DNA of 20,507 nucleotides, taken from a candidate division TM6 bacterium UASB124. Lineage in GTDB: Bacteria; Babelota; Babeliae; Babelales; RVW-14. This document shows positions 15,324 through 20,507 of the stretch, piece by piece. The stretch's first letter is position 1; the number at the start of each line of letters is the position of its first letter. Made by a program: the position numbers and the translations under genes. Location: the NCBI GenBank assembly GCA_945872225.1, contig CAMBZK010000004.1:1-20507 (forward strand), in the 5' to 3' direction. The notes below the pieces were generated by a model. That model had not been told where the DNA came from and searched no databases. It was given only the letters and a program-made list of their open reading frames with translations.

Positions 15324-15946
15324 TGGTGAATAATATTGTTATCCTTTGTGCATGGGTGTCGCAAATAGCGTACGCCCTCTGTTTTTTGCCACAGATTGTT
15401 ACCAATTATCGGGTTAAATCGGGCAATGCTATGAGCGAGCTGTTTTTAGTTGGCTATCTCAATTTGCACGCGGCAACGCTGTTTTATGTGTTTTTATTGA
15501 ACTTGCCATTGGCATACAAGATGTGTGTGCCAATGCAGCTAGCGTTGGTTTTAGCCCTCGTTATACAGCGCTTGTGGTACGCCAGTGCGTCAGAGGCAAA
15601 GCAGCTTGGCGTGGTTTATTTAGCTAATTTGGCAGGGCTTGTAGCCTTGATTCCTTACGGATCGAATAACCCAGTCTCTTTTGGTAACATTGCCGGCTGG
15701 GGAACCGTGACTCTAGGGTTTTTAAGCCAAGCACCACAGGCAATAAAAATTTGGCGTGAGCGAAGTGTTGCTGGCTTTGACAAGATCTTTGTCTATGTAC
15801 TTTTATTTGCCGGTGCCATTGAATTTTGTGGCGCTGTTATCGGTGGGCTTCCGCTCCAGACAAAACTTTCTTCATCACGTGTTGTGAGTTTTAGTTTGAT
15901 ATTCCTCTGGCAATTTAAGCAGTTTTTTAAACGACATGCTCGATAG
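15323..15946 (+). CDS. PQ-loop repeat membrane protein (SWEET/cystinosin-like fold)
   Basis: This 207-residue integral membrane protein has seven apparent hydrophobic segments and two PQ-loop motifs: FLPQIVTNYRVKSGNAMS (Pro23-Gln24) and LSQAPQAIKIWRERSVAGF (Pro138-Gln139). The two-motif arrangement is the 3+1+3 helix plan of the MtN3/PQ-loop superfamily, which includes bacterial SemiSWEET and lysosomal amino-acid exporters. Two motifs in one polypeptide is a full-length SWEET- or cystinosin-like form, whereas most bacterial members are three-helix half-transporters. The substrate is unknown; a small solute such as a sugar or amino acid is plausible. Its ATG overlaps the secA stop by one base (TAATG), and its own stop overlaps nurA by 11 bases, so it is almost certainly expressed with both. 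No independent Shine-Dalgarno sequence is evident. Confidence 0.8.
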   Translation: MVNNIVILCAWVSQIAYALCFLPQIVTNYRVKSGNAMSELFLVGYLNLHAATLFYVFLLNLPLAYKMCVPMQLALVLALVIQRLWYASASEAKQLGVVYLANLAGLVALIPYGSNNPVSFGNIAGWGTVTLGFLSQAPQAIKIWRERSVAGFDKIFVYVLLFAGAIEFCGAVIGGLPLQTKLSSSRVVSFSLIFLWQFKQFFKRHAR

Positions 15947-17090
15947 AACTAAAACTGCTCAGCTCATAGCAGAAGCGCAAGGGCGTATTTTTAGGCAAGT
16001 ACGATCATTGCGTTGGCTTACTAAGGCTATGTGGCAGCATGTGGTAGCGCAACCATCGTTTCTTGAAGCGCTTGATCTTGCGCGCAAGCACCAACAGCTG
16101 CCGTGCTGGGAAGGTAGCCTCGCAGACATTACGGTTGTTGTCCCTATGTCTGATCCGTACAATGTGGTTGCGGTTGATGGGTCACAAATTTACCCCGACA
16201 ATCATTATCAAGGGATTGACTGCTTTCTCGTGCATACGGGGCTGTGTCATCTTTCATATGGTGCAACACAAAGCAGCGTTCGGTTTGCCGCTGAGCCCTA
16301 TCTTTTTGCAACCAAAGAAGCTCAGATAGCTTACAAGCAAACATTTTTTTCTCCCGATTTGGTTGATTTAATTCGAGAAGATTACGAGCTTACGTTGCTT
16401 GCTGCACAAGCGTTTTTAGCAGAAGAGCCAGGGAGCCAGCGGTTGGGGCTGTTTGATGGTAATGTGTTTTTCTGGCACCTTGAACTCAAACCACAACAGA
16501 TTAAAAACATCTTTCTAACGCGGTATCTTCAGCAACTTTCTGTCTTGCATGACCAACAGTTTCTCTACGCTGGCTATTTAAGTGGTGCACGGTTTAGCGA
16601 TCTAGCGTCTTTGTTGCGCTTGGGTTTATGCGAAGGTGTGGCTGCTTGTGATTTAAGCCGTAGTCAGCTGTACGACATTTGCACCATGGCAGAAGAGCTG
16701 ACTGATGCTGAATTGCTAGCCTATGTGCTTGTCCCTGGCGAGCGGACCACCGTGTTTTCTTGTGAGGGGTCCATTGTTGAAGCATATCCTGAGCACAGCA
16801 AGCCTTGGTTCTTTTATCTGCACACGGGGGATGAGGTGGTGCGGGTTGAAGTGCCTGCTTGGATCGTGGCCAAAGAGGGTGCTGTGGATTTGATTGCTGC
16901 GTGTTGCTTAGACCAGGCAACTAAGGGCTTTGGCTATCCGGTGGCACTTGCTGAATCTCATGCACAGGCTGTCGTGACGGGCGCTGATCGGACCTTCTTC
17001 TACGAATGGATTCGGATGCAGAGTGTTCGGCAGCACCGCAATATTGCTGTATCACCAAAAAGCTTAAAAAAGAAATTACTGGGTATTTAA
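15936..17090 (+). CDS. nurA: NurA-domain nuclease
   Basis: NurA proteins are 5'-3' nucleases best known from archaea, where they act with the HerA translocase in DNA end resection. In this 384-residue protein the metal-binding motif I is VVAVDGSQIYPD with Asp81, a second acidic motif is GLFDGNVFFWHL with Asp174, and the conserved YLSGARFSDL follows at 213-222. The C-terminal block GYPVALAESHAQAVVTGADR (His342, Asp351) is the characteristic NurA ending. Residues 1-60 form a helical N-terminal part. The start overlaps the PQ-loop gene by 11 bases and no strong Shine-Dalgarno sequence is seen, which suggests coupling. HerA is not in this window. NurA is scattered in bacteria, often in defence or repair islands; with secA and a transporter as neighbours, a repair or housekeeping role is as likely as defence. 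Function is inferred from motifs only. Confidence 0.8.
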   Translation: MLDRTKTAQLIAEAQGRIFRQVRSLRWLTKAMWQHVVAQPSFLEALDLARKHQQLPCWEGSLADITVVVPMSDPYNVVAVDGSQIYPDNHYQGIDCFLVHTGLCHLSYGATQSSVRFAAEPYLFATKEAQIAYKQTFFSPDLVDLIREDYELTLLAAQAFLAEEPGSQRLGLFDGNVFFWHLELKPQQIKNIFLTRYLQQLSVLHDQQFLYAGYLSGARFSDLASLLRLGLCEGVAACDLSRSQLYDICTMAEELTDAELLAYVLVPGERTTVFSCEGSIVEAYPEHSKPWFFYLHTGDEVVRVEVPAWIVAKEGAVDLIAACCLDQATKGFGYPVALAESHAQAVVTGADRTFFYEWIRMQSVRQHRNIAVSPKSLKKKLLGI

Positions 17091-17183
17091 ACGTGCGTTT
17101 GTCGTATTTGCTTTAGCTACCAGAACTTTTTGGGTTATTCTTCTTGCATGACTGATATTTGTATATGTCGTAAAAGGGGTGCT

Positions 17184-18719
17184 ATGAAGTTTTTTAACAA
17201 AGTTATTTTGTTGTTTTTACTGAGCTTTTTTAGTACGGGGGCGTTGTGTATCGCCGCATCCGGTGGTGGCTCTGGCAATGCTGGGGCGGGATCTAGTAGG
17301 TATAAAGCGCAGGTGATTTATACCTGCTCTTATTGTGCTTACCAAACCGATCAAGAGCTCCTGATGATAGCCCACGATAAAGATTGTAGGCAGATAGAGG
17401 ATTTAAAAAAATTTTCCGAACAATTTGCCCGCCGACTAAATCGTACGCAAGAAAATAAGCAAAAACCGGTAGGTGCTTTTAAATGCCACTATTGTCCTCA
17501 TAGCGATAATGATAAAGCAGCTATTCAGGATCATGAGAAAAAGAGCCACTCACGTAAAACTGTTATCTGGTATGTGCCAGGTTCAGAGAGTGAAGCAGAA
17601 GATGATGTGCTACCTGATGATGAACAGGAAGCTGAACAGGTTCTTCCTGCAGTAAATGATTTCAATCTTGGCGTTAATCCCAAAAAAGTTGCCTCTGAAG
17701 AACTTGCTGTTGCGCATCTTACACGCCGTCAAACGCGCATCCTGCAAGAGAACCAAAAAACGGTGCCCTGTCATAACTGCCGTTATTGCACATTTAAGCA
17801 TAAAAACAGGGGAGTGACTACCCGCCATGAGAAGACGCATCTAAGAGGATCTGGGCGTGGCTGTGTTTTTGTTTCAGTAGGCGAACCAGAAGATGATACA
17901 GGATCGGAATCGGATAGCGAAGATGATGATTTAGCTGGGGGAGGTGGATCATCATCGTGCAGAATTGGGGATGGCGGTAAAGAAAATCGATTGCCAGTTT
18001 TGGATCACACTTCTTCAGGTATGGTTCGGGCTGACACTTTTAAATGTACCTTTTGTCAGTATCAAGCAGTATGCAAAACAAAGCTACAGAGACATGTTGG
18101 CATGCACGTCGGGAGCCGCGGCTTTAAGTGCGAATTTTGTTCTTATAATGCTAGCAAAAAGCACGTTGTTGCATGGCATGAGGAGCGTGATCATCGTTCA
18201 GGTGGGTCAAGTAATTCTGTTGTTAAGATAATAATTGATGATGATAACTCGAGCGAAGATGATGGTAATGAGCAGGATGCTCAGCAATATGGTGGCGGTA
18301 GTGCAACTCCTGGCAAGGAGCAAAATGGTTTTTTTGCATGTGGTCGCTGTGAATATACAACCAAGATACAAGTAAATTTTGATAGGCATATCGATATGCA
18401 TTTGGGTGATAGAGGTTTCAAATGCGGTATATGCTCTTATAACGCTAGCAAACGGTATGTTGTTTTGGCCCACGAAAAGAATTATCATAATTCTCAACAA
18501 CGGGCAGATGTCGCTGAAGATCCTAGTAAAGCTGTTGCTGGCTCAAGTGTCGGTTCAGATGGCGTACATGAAAATAGTGACAGTGTGCCTGTTAACGAGA
18601 ATAATAACCCTGCATTAGTGCTTGCGGCTGGCGAGGGTAATGAAGAAGGGGTGTTTGCACCCAATCTTGATCAAGTGCTTGCTGAGGGGTTAAATCTTAT
18701 CGCTAATGGATTTGATTAA
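17184..18719 (+). CDS. Secreted multi-C2H2 zinc-finger protein, candidate nucleomodulin
   Basis: The ATG at 17184 follows AAAAGGGG and opens a signal peptide (MKFFNKVILLFLLSFFSTGA, about residues 1-25), then a Gly/Ser-rich stretch. The 511-residue product has seven zinc fingers of the form C-x2-C-x12-H-x3/4-H: C48/C51/H64/C68 (C2HC variant), C101/C104/H117/H122, C199/C202/H215/H219, C288/C291/H304/H308, C316/C319/H332/H337, C386/C389/H402/H406 and C414/C417/H430/H435. Fingers 4-5 and 6-7 are joined by seven-residue linkers (VGSRGFK, LGDRGFK), the length of the eukaryotic TGEKPF-x linker. The Tyr two residues after the second Cys resembles CTCF/REST-type fingers. Acidic runs (about 134-151, 234-249, 352-366) separate the groups. 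Such arrays bind nucleic acid in eukaryotes; bacterial Ros/MucR proteins have a single finger. Host nuclear targeting is inference; extracellular or protein-binding roles remain possible. Confidence 0.82.
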   Translation: MKFFNKVILLFLLSFFSTGALCIAASGGGSGNAGAGSSRYKAQVIYTCSYCAYQTDQELLMIAHDKDCRQIEDLKKFSEQFARRLNRTQENKQKPVGAFKCHYCPHSDNDKAAIQDHEKKSHSRKTVIWYVPGSESEAEDDVLPDDEQEAEQVLPAVNDFNLGVNPKKVASEELAVAHLTRRQTRILQENQKTVPCHNCRYCTFKHKNRGVTTRHEKTHLRGSGRGCVFVSVGEPEDDTGSESDSEDDDLAGGGGSSSCRIGDGGKENRLPVLDHTSSGMVRADTFKCTFCQYQAVCKTKLQRHVGMHVGSRGFKCEFCSYNASKKHVVAWHEERDHRSGGSSNSVVKIIIDDDNSSEDDGNEQDAQQYGGGSATPGKEQNGFFACGRCEYTTKIQVNFDRHIDMHLGDRGFKCGICSYNASKRYVVLAHEKNYHNSQQRADVAEDPSKAVAGSSVGSDGVHENSDSVPVNENNNPALVLAAGEGNEEGVFAPNLDQVLAEGLNLIANGFD

Positions 18720-18776
18720 AAATCTCATTTTCTCTAAAAAAGCTTTAAAAAGAGCTATTAATAGATAACAATCCGT

Positions 18777-18825
18777 AAGCAAAAGAGCCCCTGAACTTAT
18801 CAAAAGTTCAGGGGCTCTTTTGCTT
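18777..18825. terminator. Bidirectional Rho-independent terminator
   Basis: A perfect 22-bp inverted repeat (18777-18798 with 18804-18825) around a 5-base loop has an A-rich left edge and T-rich right edge. It is placed between the convergent zinc-finger gene and ychF, so it can stop transcription in both directions. Confidence 0.88.
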
Positions 18826-18834
18826 TAAATCGAT

Positions 18835-19965
18835 TTAAACGTTGAAGCGAATATTAATAATATCGCCGTCTTGGACGATATACTCTTTGCCCTCAGTCCG
18901 CAATTTGCCGGTAGCTTTAAGCTGGGCTTCAGTGCCAGCAGCAAAGATATCAGCACAGCCGTAGACTTCAGCACAGATAAAACCACGCTCAAGGTCAGAG
19001 TGAATTTCGCCCGCAGCTCGTGGCACGGGCGTGTTGCGCTTGATGCTCCATGCGTGAATTTCTTTAGGGCCACAGGTGAAAAAAGTGATGAGGCCAAGGT
19101 GAGCGTAAGCTTTAGCGATAATGCTGTTCAAGCCTTTTTCGGTGATGCCGAGTGATGCCATCATGTCATTTGCTTCTTCTTCTGGCAGTTGTGCCAGTTC
19201 AGCTTCAATCTTTGCAGAAACTGGAATAACGATGTTGGCGCCAAAGCGTTTAACCAGTGCTTGGTAGTGCTCGTTTTGTTCGTAGTTTTTACCGATATAA
19301 TCGTCTTCTGGGACGTTAGCGATGATCAGATAATTTTTGCCTGACAACAATTGTACTTGCAGTAAGTTATCTTGTTTTGCTTGCGCTACCAGCTTTTGTA
19401 CAAGTGGTTGGTCGACCGCGTTAAGTGCAGCTTTTACATTGGTCAAAAAAGCCATCTCGTTTTCCCACTCACGAATTTGTTGAGGGGTAGCATTTTTGTT
19501 TTTTGCGCTTTTCAAAAAGCCTTGTACACGTTCTTCGCGCTTAGCAATAGCATCAAGGTCTTTGATCATGAGTTCAGCAACGATGACTTCAAAATCGTCT
19601 ACGGGGCTTACTTTGTTGTGTACGTGCAAAATATTAGGATCATTAAAACAGCGTAGAACGTGCAGTACCAAATCGACGCTCATGATGTGCCCTAGAAATT
19701 GATTGCCAAGACCTTCGCCATCCGCAGCACCTTTAACAAGCCCAGCGATATCAACGAATTGTACCGTAGCAGGAATAAGTTTTTGTGATTTGAACGCTGT
19801 CATGAGTTTTGGCATGCGATCGTCAGGGACATAAGTAATCGCGGTGTTTGGGTCAACGGTGCAGAAAGGGTAGTTTTCCGCAGGGATGCTTGACTTGGTT
19901 AGCGCGTTAAAAAGAGTAGATTTACCGACGTTGGGGAGCCCAACCAAGCCTGCTTGAATTGCCAT
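18835..19965 (-). CDS. ychF: Redox/ribosome-associated P-loop ATPase YchF (Obg-like ATPase, OLA1 family)
   Basis: YchF/OLA1 proteins are TRAFAC-class P-loop NTPases that prefer ATP over GTP and associate with ribosomes; they influence stress responses. The 376-residue product has G1 GLPNVGKS (9-16), the Thr-containing switch PFCTVDPN, G3 DIAGLVKGAADGEGLGNQF, and NVPE in place of the GTP-specific NKxD, in keeping with ATP preference. A helical coiled region (about 130-200) follows, and the C-terminal TGS domain runs from about 290 to the end (ITFFTCGPKEIHAW, then DIFAAGTEAQL and VQDGDIINIRFNV). It is slightly longer than the typical 363. The ATG at 19965 is the natural family start (MAIQAGLVG); its Shine-Dalgarno sequence is weak (AGAAAG). 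It converges on the zinc-finger gene and follows the antiporter gene by 99 bases. Confidence 0.95.
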   Translation of the reverse strand: MAIQAGLVGLPNVGKSTLFNALTKSSIPAENYPFCTVDPNTAITYVPDDRMPKLMTAFKSQKLIPATVQFVDIAGLVKGAADGEGLGNQFLGHIMSVDLVLHVLRCFNDPNILHVHNKVSPVDDFEVIVAELMIKDLDAIAKREERVQGFLKSAKNKNATPQQIREWENEMAFLTNVKAALNAVDQPLVQKLVAQAKQDNLLQVQLLSGKNYLIIANVPEDDYIGKNYEQNEHYQALVKRFGANIVIPVSAKIEAELAQLPEEEANDMMASLGITEKGLNSIIAKAYAHLGLITFFTCGPKEIHAWSIKRNTPVPRAAGEIHSDLERGFICAEVYGCADIFAAGTEAQLKATGKLRTEGKEYIVQDGDIINIRFNV

Positions 19966-19983
19966 GAAAAACTTTCTGTAGTT

Positions 19984-20011
19984 AAATGACCAGTTAATAG
20001 AAAGGTCATTT
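19984..20011. repeat. Inverted repeat between the antiporter gene and ychF
   Basis: The 8-base arms AAATGACC and GGTCATTT are separated by 12 bases, 18 bases before the ychF start. On the minus strand TGCTAAAATGACC also offers an extended -10 (TAAAAT) that overlaps the right arm, so it may be an operator over a ychF promoter. No T-run follows on the minus strand, so it is not a clear terminator. Confidence 0.35.
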
Positions 20012-20064
20012 TAGCAAATTTTTAGCTAGCACGAAATAGGGATTATGCAGATCAAGGTTCCGAA

Positions 20065-20507
20065 CTAGCGTCGGCGCGTTTTTGGGCGGTTTTGGTACTG
20101 GCTTAGCCAGTAGAGCAGATGAATGATAATGAAATTAATCGTTAAGGCGACTGCTAGCCCCATCACAGCACTTGGCACGCTGCCATAGGTATTAATGGTA
20201 AGTCCAACCACGTAGTAGCCAAACAAGCTAGCTATAAAGCTAGGGAGAGCGAGTTGTGCCTGGCTTTTGACGAGGTCTAAGTGGTAGCAGCCAACAATGG
20301 TGGAAGCCATAATCGTGTTATCTGCTACGGGGGATAAATGCTTACCAACAACAGCTCCGCTGACAATCGCACCAACTAGGGCGCTGAGCATAGGGACTTG
20401 GATGAGATCAACAGGCAACGAAAGGCCTAAGAAAGAAGGCAGCATTTCAAATGCTAGTGGAATTAAGATACCAATAGTGCCCCATGCCCTCCCAATCACT
20501 GTTGAGA
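20065..20507 (-). CDS. nhaC: NhaC-type Na+/H+ antiporter (partial, N-terminus beyond right edge)
   Basis: The frame is open through the right edge of the window; 146 residues of the C-terminal part are visible. VIGRAWGTIGILIPLAF corresponds to the TGTSWGT-x-GI motif of the NhaC/antiporter family, with RAWGT in place of TSWGT. GAIVSGAVVGKHLSPVADNT followed by IMASTIVGCYHLDLVKSQ matches the family's conserved GDH-x-SP-x-SDTT-like second half, in which Asp and Ser/Thr residues lie near the ion path. Four or five membrane segments are visible, ending in a basic tail (PKTRRR). The protein would exchange Na+ for H+ at the inner membrane. The GTG at 20499 is not a true start, since coding continues upstream of it. 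Related family members exchange malate/lactate or transport amino acids, so the ion specificity is inferred. Confidence 0.8.
   Translation of the reverse strand, partial: STVIGRAWGTIGILIPLAFEMLPSFLGLSLPVDLIQVPMLSALVGAIVSGAVVGKHLSPVADNTIMASTIVGCYHLDLVKSQAQLALPSFIASLFGYYVVGLTINTYGSVPSAVMGLAVALTINFIIIHLLYWLSQYQNRPKTRRR

Noticed and set aside
17130..17183. Upstream extension of the zinc-finger ORF to 17130
   Set aside because: The ATG at 17184 has its own Shine-Dalgarno sequence and begins a canonical signal peptide; the extension would block it.
17184..18719. Eukaryotic contamination as the source of the zinc-finger gene
   Set aside because: It has a Shine-Dalgarno sequence, a bacterial-type signal peptide, no introns, and is flanked without a break by bacterial genes and a Rho-independent terminator.
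1..20507. tRNA/rRNA genes, CRISPR arrays, insertion sequences or prophage genes
   Set aside because: None could be recognised: no regularly spaced repeats, no transposase or integrase motifs and no cloverleaf-like segment in the gaps.

Overview
The window looks like a chromosomal segment of an obligate intracellular, host-dependent bacterium, most plausibly from the Dependentiae (TM6) or a similar lineage. This is inferred from three adjacent Tlc-type ATP/ADP translocase genes, a secreted protein with a eukaryote-style array of C2H2 zinc fingers, secreted leucine-rich-repeat proteins, and clearly bacterial housekeeping genes (pcrA/uvrD, secA, atpD, ychF). Start sites have recognisable Shine-Dalgarno sequences and Rho-independent terminators are present, so this is not eukaryotic DNA. 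The exact taxon cannot be fixed from this sequence alone.

Layout. (1) 1-7249, minus strand, transcribed right to left: three paralogous nucleotide translocases (called A, B and C here), then a PcrA/UvrD helicase, then a membrane-anchored M50-like metalloprotease that runs off the left edge. Terminator-like hairpins sit immediately upstream of translocases A and C. (2) 7250-9467: an accessory block with a doubtful small minus-strand ORF and two paralogous secreted LRR proteins on the plus strand. The first LRR gene is frameshifted by an exact 22-bp tandem duplication. (3) 9523-11274, minus: atpC (short form) and atpD of the F1 ATPase. (4) 11468-17090, plus: a secreted alpha/beta hydrolase, then a tightly packed secA / PQ-loop membrane protein / NurA nuclease series with overlapping ends. 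(5) 17184-18719, plus: a secreted protein with seven zinc fingers separated by acidic linkers, ending at a perfect 22-bp bidirectional terminator hairpin. (6) 18835-20507, minus: ychF and a NhaC-type Na+/H+ antiporter truncated by the right edge.

How it fits together. The translocases would import host ATP or exchange nucleotides, the sodium antiporter and F1 ATPase handle ion and energy balance, and SecA drives export. Four genes carry signal peptides (two LRR proteins, the hydrolase and the zinc-finger protein) and are candidate host-interaction factors. The most unusual item is the secreted seven-finger C2H2 protein, which resembles a eukaryotic DNA-binding factor and could be a nucleomodulin. 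The disrupted LRR gene is the second most interesting, because loss of one repeat copy would restore a complete reading frame.
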